From positions 372,001 to 436,000 of the forward strand of contig CP066681.1 in assembly GCA_016432265.1 (NCBI GenBank): a stretch of 64,000 bases of DNA, read 5' to 3'. Both the position numbers and the translations under genes were made by a program. Numbering within the stretch: the stretch's first letter is position 1; every line of letters starts with the position of its first letter. Under the pieces are notes generated by a model. It worked only from the letters and a program-made list of their open reading frames with translations, was not told where the DNA came from and did not search any database. This document shows, one piece after another, positions 17,801 to 25,151 of the stretch. The stretch comes from Micavibrio aeruginosavorus (lineage in GTDB: Bacteria; Pseudomonadota; Alphaproteobacteria; Micavibrionales; Micavibrionaceae).

Positions 17801-18010
17801 ATGATGCTGGAAATGATTAAATCCCTGATCGGTAAGGGCGAAAAGAAAGCCGAGGGCGGTTGCTGCGGCGGTCATGGCAAGGCCATGGAAGAAAAGAAAG
17901 CTGACGCGGGCGGTTGCTGCGGCGGCGGTCACCATCATCACCACGCCCAGCAGGAAGAAGACCATACGGCGCCTTCAGGCGGTTGCTGCGGCGGCCACCA
18001 TAAGCACTGA
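17801..18010 (+). CDS. Cys/His-rich mini-protein with three GGCCGG repeats, 69 aa
   Basis: MMLEMIKSLIGKGEKKAE is followed by three copies of a GGCCGG motif (about residues 20, 38 and 60), each followed by His residues: GGCCGGHGK, GGCCGGGHHHHH and GGCCGGHHKH. They are separated by charged linkers (AMEEKKADA, AQQEEDHTAPS). The ATG at 17801 follows an AAAGGA site; an in-frame ATG at 17762 has none. The paired cysteines and poly-His make metal binding (copper, zinc or nickel) very likely. No family is recognised. The repeated GGCGGTTGCTGCGGCGG is visible in the DNA, consistent with internal duplication. Confidence 0.75.
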   Translation: MMLEMIKSLIGKGEKKAEGGCCGGHGKAMEEKKADAGGCCGGGHHHHHAQQEEDHTAPSGGCCGGHHKH

Positions 18011-18025
18011 AGAGTTCTATTTATA

Positions 18026-18466
18026 TCAAAGGGCCGGGGTGTCGGGCTTTAAGAGCTTCTTCTCCCGGCCCTTTATCACATTCAGGCAATTGCCGACATG
18101 GCTGATGCAGGTTTCGACCTGCCTTCCGGTTTCGAGAACCTGCATCAATAAATTGTCGCCATCCTTGTCGTCCACCGATGGTTTGAAACTGGCGACCGTC
18201 AGGGCAAGTTCGTTCAGGCGCTGGCTGATCGACAGGCAGTAAGAAACGCTTAAAAGCAGGCTTTGCTTGGCGCGGTGCCGCTCGAATCTGCCCGACTCGC
18301 TTTTGATTTGGCGATGCTCATTGTATTCCCGGGATTGGTCGGCAGACTTGATGCTGCGTTGCGGATCTTCCAGAAAGAGAGATACGATCTTAAAGGCATC
18401 GTGCAACCTCTCGACAGCGTCGATTGCCACTAATTGTGAACGCGCATTCTCCAAAACCGGATCCAT
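18026..18466 (-). CDS. Hypothetical helical protein, 146 aa
   Basis: Not recognised. The start has a strong GGAGAAGG site. The sequence is almost entirely predicted helix: MDPVLENARSQLVAIDAVERLHDAFKIVSLFLEDP, a charged middle (SREYNEHRQIKSESGRFERHRAKQ), then SVSYCLSISQRLNELALTVASFK and TGRQVETCISHVGNCLNVIKG. No signal peptide or transmembrane segment is present. A four-helix bundle is plausible. It lies tail-to-tail with the Cys/His-rich mini-protein, and a terminator-like hairpin overlaps its last codons. Confidence 0.65.
   Translation of the reverse strand: MDPVLENARSQLVAIDAVERLHDAFKIVSLFLEDPQRSIKSADQSREYNEHRQIKSESGRFERHRAKQSLLLSVSYCLSISQRLNELALTVASFKPSVDDKDGDNLLMQVLETGRQVETCISHVGNCLNVIKGREKKLLKPDTPAL
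18029..18073. terminator. Inverted repeat between convergent genes
   Basis: AAGGGCCGGG (18029-18038) pairs with CCCGGCCCTT (18064-18073) around a 25-base loop. It lies in the end of the 18026-18466 gene and downstream of the Cys/His-rich gene; the right-hand side runs into TTTATC. Probable terminator for the plus strand. Confidence 0.45.
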
Positions 18467-18711
18467 CTGCCTTCTCCCTGTTTTTAATAGTTAACGGACA
18501 AACTAGGTGACAGACTTACGGGCTGTCAAGAAACCTGAAAAGAGCCCGTGGAATCTGTTTTGCGTTTTGCGATGCATTCTTGCATTTGAACCGAATACAC
18601 ATCAAAGGCCCGGCATTATTAAATACGCCTTAAAGTTATAACCCATAGAATCTTAAGTAGAGGCGCGCATTTCCTTGGGAAATGGCATGAAACCCCGGAG
18701 AGGTGAGAGCG

Positions 18712-19572
18712 ATGAACATACCAGATCATTTATTTGAAACAGCGTTGCAGGCTATCCAGCAAAAGACGTTTTACCAGTATTACTGGCAGACGTTCGATGT
18801 TGTCAGGGCTGATACGAAAGAATTGAGAGAGCGTGTGTTCAGGCTGCGTTACGAAGTGTTTTGCAAGGAAAATCACTTTGAAATTCCTGCCGATGGGGCA
18901 GAATTGGAATGCGATGCTTATGACGGACGGGCTCAACATTTCCTGATGCTGCACCGGGAGAGCGGCGCAGATGCAGGGACTTTGCGCGTTTTCCTGCCCG
19001 ATAGCGATAATCCGCAGGAAAGTTTCCCCTTGCAAAACCAATGCGATCATCCCCTGCTGATGATCGACACTAAGATCATGAATATGGCTGAAATATCACG
19101 CTTTTGCATGGCGAAGAAATTTCGTCAGCGTCCGCTTGATGGCCGCATCCTGCCCGCTTACTATGAAGCCGAGAAGGAAATTGATAAAAATCCCTTGGGC
19201 CAGTTTTTTCGCCGTCGCATTCCTTATGCGCCGTTGGGGCTCTTGCGGGTGGCTTTCGAAACCGCCCTTGATTCGAACATCCCCGATATGGTGGTCGCTC
19301 TGGATCCGACCAATTTCCGGTCAATGAAGCGAATCGGTCTTTCTTATCGGGTTCTGGGGCCGCGTATTGACGTTCATGGCACCCAGCAACCCATCGTGTT
19401 CAATATCAAGCATGTGCTCGACAACATGGCGATGGAAAATCCCGAATGCTGGGAGATCGTTTCGGATCAGGGCCGCCTGCACAAAAAGGCAAACACGATT
19501 GCCCAGAATGAGTGGCATGACAGTGTTTTCGATGAAGATTGTCGCGAAATGATTATGAAAAAATTGATCTAG
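18712..19572 (+). CDS. PEP-CTERM/exosortase-associated type acyltransferase (autoinducer-synthase-like GNAT)
   Basis: 286 aa. The core resembles LuxI/FeeM-type N-acyl amino acid synthases: VVRADTKELRERVFRLRYEVFCKENHFE, then the aligned strand RAQHFLMLHRESGADAGTLRVFLPD and the conserved AEISRFCMAKKFRQR. This combination is typical of the acyltransferases annotated as associated with PEP-CTERM/exosortase systems. Such enzymes join an acyl chain from acyl-ACP or acyl-CoA to an amine; the product is unknown here. ATG 18712 is preferred over GTG 18703 because of the GGAGAGG site 8 bases before it. No exosortase or PEP-CTERM substrate gene is visible in the window. Confidence 0.78.
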   Translation: MNIPDHLFETALQAIQQKTFYQYYWQTFDVVRADTKELRERVFRLRYEVFCKENHFEIPADGAELECDAYDGRAQHFLMLHRESGADAGTLRVFLPDSDNPQESFPLQNQCDHPLLMIDTKIMNMAEISRFCMAKKFRQRPLDGRILPAYYEAEKEIDKNPLGQFFRRRIPYAPLGLLRVAFETALDSNIPDMVVALDPTNFRSMKRIGLSYRVLGPRIDVHGTQQPIVFNIKHVLDNMAMENPECWEIVSDQGRLHKKANTIAQNEWHDSVFDEDCREMIMKKLI

Positions 19573-19640
19573 CCAGTTTTGAGAGAGGCGCAGTCTGACA
19601 ATCTGGTGACTTTCACTAGGTGCTATGGTGAAATGAGGCC

Positions 19641-21053
19641 ATGATTCGATATGTTTCCACTCGTGGCCCGGGAGCGCCTTCCCGCTTTCTTGATGTGATG
19701 ATGGCAGGGATGGCGCCGGATGGCGGCCTGTACTTGCCTGAATCATGGCCGGAGCTTGATCGCAGCCTTTTCAGCCATCTTTCAGGTCTGCGTTATGCCG
19801 GGATCGCGATGCATATCATCAAGCCGTTCGTTGGCAATGACGTGCCTGATGACGTGCTGCAGCGGTTGCTGGACGAAACCTATACGCCGGCATTTTTCAA
19901 TCATACGGCAATGACCCCTTTGGTGCAGGCCGGGCCGAACGCCTGGATTATGGAGTTGTTTCATGGCCCGACCTACTCCTTCAAGGACTATGCCTTGCAG
20001 TTTCTGGGACGCCTGTTTGACTATGTCCTTGGCCAACGCGGTCAGAGAATCACGATTGTCGGGGCAACCTCGGGCGATACCGGATCGGCGGCGATTGAAG
20101 CGTGCCGCCACTGCAAGAACATCGATATCTTTATTTTACATCCGCAGGGGCGTACCTCCGAGGTGCAGCGGCGACAAATGACGACGGTTTCGGCCCCGAA
20201 CGTTTTCAACATCGCGCTGGCGGGCACGTTTGATGATTGTCAGGGTATTGTGAAATCTTTGTTCGCTGACGAGGTTTTTCGCGTCGAATATAGTCTTTCC
20301 GCGGTAAACTCGATCAACTGGGTCAGGATCATGGCCCAGATCGTTTATTATGCCGTGGCGGCGGTCGCATTGGGCGGCGGAGAGCGCCCGGTTTCCTTTA
20401 CGGTGCCGACCGGGAATTTTGGCAATATTTATGCTGGCTGGGTAGCGCGGCGCATGGGTGTGCCTATCAAGAATCTGGTCGTGGCTTCCAACCGCAATGA
20501 TATTCTGACGCGCTTCTTTGAGTCCGGAGACATGCGGCCTGAATCGGTCGTGCCCTCGTTAAGTCCCAGCATGGATATTCAGGTCTCGAGTAACTTCGAA
20601 CGTTATCTGTGCGATTTGATAGGACGTGACTATGCTGCGTTGGTGCGGTTGATGGAGAGTTTCCGCACGCAAAAAGCTTTCCATCTTTCCGGAGAAATCA
20701 TGCAAAAAGCCAGGCGCGATTTTCGCGCCTACCGCTGCAGCGATCTCAACACGCTTGAAATCATGAAGCAATGTTATCAGGCCACCGGGATTATGATTGA
20801 TCCGCACACGGCGGTGGGATTCCATGCCGCCCAGCAGGAAATTGACAAGGATCCGGCGACGCCGATGGTGATGATGGCTTGCGCCCATCCGGCCAAGTTC
20901 CCGGATGCCGTCCGACAAGCCACAGGGCTGGATCCGGTTATGCCTGCCGCTTTGGCCGGGTTGCAGGGAAAGGCTGAAAAATTCATGGCTTTGCCGCGTG
21001 ACCTGGATAAAGTTCGTCAGTATATTCGGCAGTCGGCTAGACGTCAGAGTTAG
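19641..21053 (+). CDS. thrC: Threonine synthase
   Basis: PLP enzyme converting O-phosphohomoserine to threonine. The 470-residue protein starts MIRYVSTRGPGAPSRFLDVMMAGMAPDGGLYLPESWP, the long N-terminal extension of the fungal/proteobacterial class. The PLP lysine is in FHGPTYSFKDYALQFLG, the phosphate loop is in VGATSGDTGSAAIEAC, and VPTGNFGNIYAGW and MMACAHPAKFPDA follow. No ACT domain is present. It lies between the acyltransferase and the pyrophosphatase, all rightward. Confidence 0.97.
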   Translation: MIRYVSTRGPGAPSRFLDVMMAGMAPDGGLYLPESWPELDRSLFSHLSGLRYAGIAMHIIKPFVGNDVPDDVLQRLLDETYTPAFFNHTAMTPLVQAGPNAWIMELFHGPTYSFKDYALQFLGRLFDYVLGQRGQRITIVGATSGDTGSAAIEACRHCKNIDIFILHPQGRTSEVQRRQMTTVSAPNVFNIALAGTFDDCQGIVKSLFADEVFRVEYSLSAVNSINWVRIMAQIVYYAVAAVALGGGERPVSFTVPTGNFGNIYAGWVARRMGVPIKNLVVASNRNDILTRFFESGDMRPESVVPSLSPSMDIQVSSNFERYLCDLIGRDYAALVRLMESFRTQKAFHLSGEIMQKARRDFRAYRCSDLNTLEIMKQCYQATGIMIDPHTAVGFHAAQQEIDKDPATPMVMMACAHPAKFPDAVRQATGLDPVMPAALAGLQGKAEKFMALPRDLDKVRQYIRQSARRQS

Positions 21054-21137
21054 GCAGATATCTTCGGATTTTGTTGAACTCAGAACCGACCACACCTATG
21101 CTGCGCCGCACCAGGTCAATGATGGTTGAGGTATAAA

Positions 21138-21674
21138 ATGTTATTATCGAAAATAAGTATCGGCAAAAATCCCCCTCACGAGATCAATGTTCTGATTGAA
21201 AACCCCATGGGAGGCGTGCCGGTAAAATATGAGCTGGATAAGGAAAGCGGCGTTATGTTCGTTGACCGCTTTTTGCATACGCCCATGTTTTACCCCGGAA
21301 ACTATGGGTTTATCCCGCATACCCTCTCGGGTGATGGCGATCCGGTGGATGTGATTGCCATTGGTCGTACCCCTGTGATGCCGGGAGCTGTGATGCGCTG
21401 TCGTCCGGTAGGCGTGCTTTTGATGGAGGATAATGCCGGGGTTGATGAAAAGATTGTCGCCGTTCCGGCCCCTTCTTTGCATCCTTATCATGACAATATC
21501 GAGGATTATACTGACATTCGCCCGATCTTGCGCGATCAGATAGAGCATTTTTTCAGCCATTACAAAGACCTTGAACCCGGGAAATGGGTCAAGCTCAAAG
21601 GGTGGGCAGATGCGGCCACGGCAAAAAAAATGATCCTTGAAGGAATAGAACGCGCGAAAAAGGCGGAAAAGTGA
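21138..21674 (+). CDS. ppa: Inorganic pyrophosphatase (family I)
   Basis: Hydrolyses pyrophosphate to drive biosynthesis; soluble hexameric Mg-dependent enzyme. Seen are the N-terminal strand [27 protein letters not shown], then [36 protein letters not shown] with the metal-binding Asp residues (D-G-D-P-V-D), and a basic C-terminal helix ([22 protein letters not shown]). Length 178 aa is standard. The ATG at 21138 follows GAGGT; an in-frame TTG at 21126 is less likely. Confidence 0.97.
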   Translation: MLLSKISIGKNPPHEINVLIENPMGGVPVKYELDKESGVMFVDRFLHTPMFYPGNYGFIPHTLSGDGDPVDVIAIGRTPVMPGAVMRCRPVGVLLMEDNAGVDEKIVAVPAPSLHPYHDNIEDYTDIRPILRDQIEHFFSHYKDLEPGKWVKLKGWADAATAKKMILEGIERAKKAEK

Positions 21675-21677
21675 AGA

Positions 21678-21701
21678 AAAGGGGCTTTTAACAGCCCCTT
21701 T
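21678..21701 (+). terminator. Hairpin downstream of ppa
   Basis: AAAGGGGC (21678-21685), loop TTTTAACA, GCCCCTTT (21694-21701). An eight-bp stem just after the ppa stop and before the gcv operon; there is no long T-run after it, so strength is uncertain. Confidence 0.6.
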
Positions 21702-21737
21702 GGCCTGTCTATAGTACCTGATCAACGGGGACAGACC

Positions 21738-22829
21738 ATGACCGCCACTTTCAAAACCGCGCTTTTTGATTCCCACATCGCCGCCGGGGCTAAAATCGGC
21801 CCGTTCGCGGGTTACGACATGCCCTTATATTATAAGGAAGGCGTGCTCAAGGAGCATGAATGGGTTCGAAGCAGCGCGGGTCTTTTTGACGTGTCGCACA
21901 TGGGTCAGATCTACCTTGAAGGCGCAGGCGTTGTGCCGTTCCTTGAAAAAATCACCCCGTCGAATTTCGCCAAGGCTGGAACTGGCGTTGCCAAATACAC
22001 GGTAATGACGAATGAATCGGGCGGCATCGTCGATGATTTGATCATTACTCGCGTCAATGACGAGAAATTTCTCTCCGTCATCAACGCAGGCTGCAAAGAA
22101 AAAGACATTGCATGGATAATCGATCATTTGCCCGCTGACGTGAAACTCGTGCGCCTTGATGATCGCGCCCTGATCGCGCTGCAAGGGCCGAAAGCCGAAC
22201 AGGTTTTGCGCGAAGTTCTGAAGATCGATGCAAGTGGGCTCGGTTATATGCGCATGATGTTTATCGATGGATTGATTATCAGCCGCTTGGGTTATACCGG
22301 CGAAGACGGTTTTGAGATCAGCGTTCCCGAGGATAGGGCGTCAGATTTATGGGTGAAGCTCCTTGCCAGCCAACTGGTGAAGCCGGTGGGTCTTGCGGCA
22401 CGCGATTCTCTGCGTCTTGAAATGGGTTACCCACTTTATGGCCACGATATTAATGATGAAACCACGCCGCTGGAGGCCGATCTCGGCTGGGTGATGGGTA
22501 AAGGCAATGAAGGTTTTATCGGTGCCGGGAATGTGCTTGGCAAAACGCTAAAGCGCAAGCGCGTGGGCGTGAAGCTGACTGATAAAGGGATCGCCCGTGA
22601 AGGCGCGGAAATCCGCAATGACAAGAACAAGGTAATTGGCGCGCTTACCAGCGGCGGTCATTCGCCGACGCTCAAAAGCTCGATTGGCATGGGTTACGTC
22701 GATGCGGCCTATGCGAATCCGGGAACGAAAATTTTTGTGACCGTGCGCGGGAACAATATCGGGGCGGAAATTGCGGCGCTGCCATTTATTCCCGCCCGCA
22801 CGAAATCATCTAAAAAGGCCGCCGCGTGA
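21738..22829 (+). CDS. gcvT: Glycine cleavage system T protein (aminomethyltransferase)
   Basis: Releases ammonia from the aminomethyl-lipoyl H protein and makes 5,10-methylene-THF. 363 aa. Motifs are SHIAAGAKIGPFAGYDMPLYY at the start, SSAGLFDVSHMGQIYLEG, the YTVMTNESGGIVDDLIITR strand, DRALIALQGPKAE, RLGYTGEDGFEISVPED and AARDSLRLEMGYPLYGHDI. The catalytic Asp is in the GYDMP-region family position. First gene of the gcv operon, followed after 33 bases by gcvH. It feeds methylene-THF to the metF/metE pathway elsewhere in the window. Confidence 0.98.
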   Translation: MTATFKTALFDSHIAAGAKIGPFAGYDMPLYYKEGVLKEHEWVRSSAGLFDVSHMGQIYLEGAGVVPFLEKITPSNFAKAGTGVAKYTVMTNESGGIVDDLIITRVNDEKFLSVINAGCKEKDIAWIIDHLPADVKLVRLDDRALIALQGPKAEQVLREVLKIDASGLGYMRMMFIDGLIISRLGYTGEDGFEISVPEDRASDLWVKLLASQLVKPVGLAARDSLRLEMGYPLYGHDINDETTPLEADLGWVMGKGNEGFIGAGNVLGKTLKRKRVGVKLTDKGIAREGAEIRNDKNKVIGALTSGGHSPTLKSSIGMGYVDAAYANPGTKIFVTVRGNNIGAEIAALPFIPARTKSSKKAAA

Positions 22830-22862
22830 AGGCGATCAACAATAGCAGCATAGGAGTACGCA

Positions 22863-23243
22863 ATGCCTGACAATCTGAAGTATACGCAGGAACATGAATG
22901 GTTGAAGATCGAGGACGGCAACGTAGCCGTACTTGGCATTACCCCTTATGCGCAGGACGCGTTGGGAGATCTCGTTTTCGTGGAGCTGCCTGAAGTGGGG
23001 CGCAAGCTTACCAAGGGTGAGCACTTTGCCGTGGTGGAGTCGGTGAAAACCGCCGCTGAAGTTTATACGCCTGTGGCGGGCGAAGTCATTGCCGTAAACG
23101 ACAATCTTTCCGGTGATCCCGAACTGATCAAAAAATCGTTTGAGGAGGGCTGGATCGCCAAGATCAAGCTGGAGAATCCGTCTGACCTGGAGGGCCTGAT
23201 GGATCGCGCTGCCTACGACAAATTTACGTCGTCTCTGGATTGA
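22863..23243 (+). CDS. gcvH: Glycine cleavage system H protein (lipoyl carrier)
   Basis: Carries the aminomethyl group on a lipoylated lysine between P and T proteins. The 126-residue sequence has YTQEHEWLKIEDGNVAVLGITPYAQDALGDLVFVELP at the start and the lipoylation lysine in VVESVKTAAEVYTPVAGEV. AGGAGT lies 5 bases before the ATG. The C-terminal half (PELIKKSFEEGWIAKIKL) is complete. It is separated from gcvPA by 129 bases containing a structured element. Confidence 0.98.
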   Translation: MPDNLKYTQEHEWLKIEDGNVAVLGITPYAQDALGDLVFVELPEVGRKLTKGEHFAVVESVKTAAEVYTPVAGEVIAVNDNLSGDPELIKKSFEEGWIAKIKLENPSDLEGLMDRAAYDKFTSSLD

Positions 23244-23252
23244 CTTTTTATT

Positions 23253-23338
23253 ACCGTCCTGAGGAGTAAAATGACGGGGAATCTCGTGCGCCACTCGCGT
23301 GGAGACAGACGATACCCTTCGTTGGAACTCAGGACGGT
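23253..23338 (+). promoter_or_regulatory. Unidentified structured RNA element before gcvPA
   Basis: ACCGTCCTGAG (23253-23263) pairs perfectly over 11 bp with CTCAGGACGGT (23328-23338). The enclosed 64 bases can form three further short hairpins: ACGGG-GAAT-CTCGT (ending about 23286), CCAC-TCGC-GTGG (23291-23302) and ACGA-TACCCT-TCGT (23310-23323). This gives a four-way-junction-like cis element. It ends 34 bases before the gcvPA ATG. I compared it by eye with the conserved cores of glycine, THF, TPP and SAH riboswitches and found no convincing match, so it is reported as a candidate regulatory RNA, not a named class. Confidence 0.45.
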
Positions 23339-23372
23339 GAATGTGAAACCGATTTTTAAGGGGTTCTGCAAG

Positions 23373-24650
23373 ATGCGTTACCTTCCTCAAACCAAGAAAA
23401 ACCGCGAAGACATGCTGGCCGCTGTCGGCGTTAAGTCCGTTGATGATCTTTTCCGCGATGTTCCCAAGTCCGCCTTTATCAAAGGCAGGGCCGACATTAA
23501 GGATCATATGGGCGAGCTTGAGGTTGAGCGCCTGCTGTCCGGCTATGCGAACCAGAACCATGCGGCAAACGCCGGGCCCTTCTTTCTCGGGGCCGGTTGT
23601 TACAATCACCACATCCCTTCCAGCGTCGACTACATCATCCAGCGTTCTGAATTCCTGACTGCGTATACGCCATATCAGCCGGAAATCGCGCAAGGCACGC
23701 TGCAAGTGATCTTCGAATACCAGACCATGATCACGCAACTGACCGGGCAGGAGGTTGCCAACGCCTCGATGTATGACGGCGCAACTTCGGTGGCCGAAGC
23801 CGCGCTGATGGCCATGCGCGTGACCAAACGCGACAAGGTTGTGCTCGGCAACAGGCTGCATCCGCATTATCGTGATGTTGCGGATACTTATGTTACCAGC
23901 CAGCAGGGCGGCGAATTAACAGAAGGGAAGCCGGATGTTGAAACCGCTTGTGTGATTGTGCAGATTCCCGATTTCCATGGCGCCCCACATTCCCTTGTCG
24001 AGTGGCGCAAGGTGTGTGATGAAACCGGCGCGTTGCTGGTCGTTGTTGTCAATGAAATCGTATCGCTGGGTTTGCTGCCCGCCCCGGTTGAGGCCGATAT
24101 AGTCTGTGGTGAAGCTCAATCCGTCGGTATCGCCATGTCTTACGGCGGCCCGCACCTGGGCTTCTTCGCCACCAAAGAAAAATTCCTCCGCCAGATGCCG
24201 GGCCGCCTCTGCGGCATGACGGTGGATGCCGATGGCAGGCGCGGTTTCGTGCTGACGCTTAACACGCGCGAACAGCATATCCGCCGCGAGAAAGCGACCT
24301 CCAACATATGCACCAACCAAGGCCTGATGGCGCTTGCTTTCACTGTGCATATGGCCCTGCTGGGCGAGGACGGTTTTAAACAACTTAGCCTCCTCAATCA
24401 CGAACGCGCCTGCGACCTGGCCGATGCACTGGCCGAGGTGCCGGGCGTCAAAGTCGAAAACAAAACATTCTTTAATGAGTTCGTGATTGATCTTGGGAAA
24501 CCTGCCAAAGCCGTTGTCGGAAAACTGGCAAGGCAAGGCATCATTGCCGGCTTGGCATTGGACGGGAATAAGCTCCTCGTCGCCGCCACCGAAATGACGA
24601 CCGACGAACATATCGATATTTTCACCAAAGCTTTGAGAGAGGTGCTGTAA
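23373..24650 (+). CDS. gcvPA: Glycine dehydrogenase (decarboxylating) subunit 1
   Basis: One half of the split PLP-dependent P protein; with GcvPB it decarboxylates glycine and loads the aminomethyl group onto GcvH. The start MRYLPQTKKNREDMLAAVGV is chosen because an open frame extending upstream to 23271 would translate the structured element. Features are NHAANAGPFFLGAGCYNHHIPSSVDY, the YQPEIAQGTLQVIFEYQTMITQLTGQEVANASMYDGA segment, SYGGPHLGFFATKEKFLRQMPGRL and TREQHIRREKATSNICTNQGLMA. Length 425 aa is normal for this subunit, which lacks the PLP lysine. Confidence 0.97.
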   Translation: MRYLPQTKKNREDMLAAVGVKSVDDLFRDVPKSAFIKGRADIKDHMGELEVERLLSGYANQNHAANAGPFFLGAGCYNHHIPSSVDYIIQRSEFLTAYTPYQPEIAQGTLQVIFEYQTMITQLTGQEVANASMYDGATSVAEAALMAMRVTKRDKVVLGNRLHPHYRDVADTYVTSQQGGELTEGKPDVETACVIVQIPDFHGAPHSLVEWRKVCDETGALLVVVVNEIVSLGLLPAPVEADIVCGEAQSVGIAMSYGGPHLGFFATKEKFLRQMPGRLCGMTVDADGRRGFVLTLNTREQHIRREKATSNICTNQGLMALAFTVHMALLGEDGFKQLSLLNHERACDLADALAEVPGVKVENKTFFNEFVIDLGKPAKAVVGKLARQGIIAGLALDGNKLLVAATEMTTDEHIDIFTKALREVL

Positions 24651-25151
24651 GTGAATACGATCACCATCAATCAGATCGGTTGCCTTGTCGTCAGGGGGAT
24701 TGCAATCCTGCTGGCGTTGCAGGTGCTGTCGGGTCTGGGGATGGTTTTCAATATGCTGACAATGCCTGCGGAGGGTGGTTTCAATAAATGGCTGATGATT
24801 GCCCCTGTCTGCGTAAATGCCGGACTGTCAGCATTCATGTGGGTGAAAGCCCCGTGGCTGGCGGCTAGAATGACACCGGATTCTTCATCAACACCCGCGC
24901 CGTTCACCATCGGGAATATCCAGATTGTGATGCTGGTCGCTGTTGGTTTTCTGCTTCTGGCGCAAGCCATTGCGCCGTTTGTATCTACGGTAGCGCATAT
25001 CGTGTCTGTGCTGATGGCAGGGGATCGTTTACGCTCATGGGACGTGCTGGCAAGCCTGTTGTTACTGGCGTTGGCCTTATCCCTGATTTTTACGCCGAAA
25101 GGCCTGACAAAAATAATTACGTTCGCACGCACAACGGGAGGCGAAAAATAA
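24651..25151 (+). CDS. Hypothetical membrane protein inserted in the gcv operon, 166 aa
   Basis: Not recognised. A GTG start abuts the gcvPA stop (no spacer) and the stop abuts the gcvPB ATG, so it is certainly co-transcribed. Four hydrophobic segments are visible: CLVVRGIAILLALQVLSGLGMVF, LMIAPVCVNAGLSAFMWV, IQIVMLVAVGFLLLAQAIAPFV and VLASLLLLALALSLIF, with a Ser/Pro-rich loop (TPDSSSTPAPFT) between the second and third. It has no catalytic motif. The operon position hints at glycine transport or sensing, but the protein is short for a transporter and this is only a guess. Confidence 0.8.
   Translation: MNTITINQIGCLVVRGIAILLALQVLSGLGMVFNMLTMPAEGGFNKWLMIAPVCVNAGLSAFMWVKAPWLAARMTPDSSSTPAPFTIGNIQIVMLVAVGFLLLAQAIAPFVSTVAHIVSVLMAGDRLRSWDVLASLLLLALALSLIFTPKGLTKIITFARTTGGEK

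Noticed and set aside
17850..17998. Repeats at 17.9 kb as a CRISPR-like array
   Set aside because: The three repeats are in frame, encode GGCCGG-His motifs and have irregular coding spacers.
23253..23338. A glycine riboswitch before gcvPA
   Set aside because: The conserved GGAGAG and CTCTCAGG-AAAAGGAC type cores are not present; only the final AACTCAGGAC resembles them.
22836..23867. A 343-codon minus-strand frame opposite gcvH and gcvPA
   Set aside because: Runs across two real genes and the structured element between them; a shadow.
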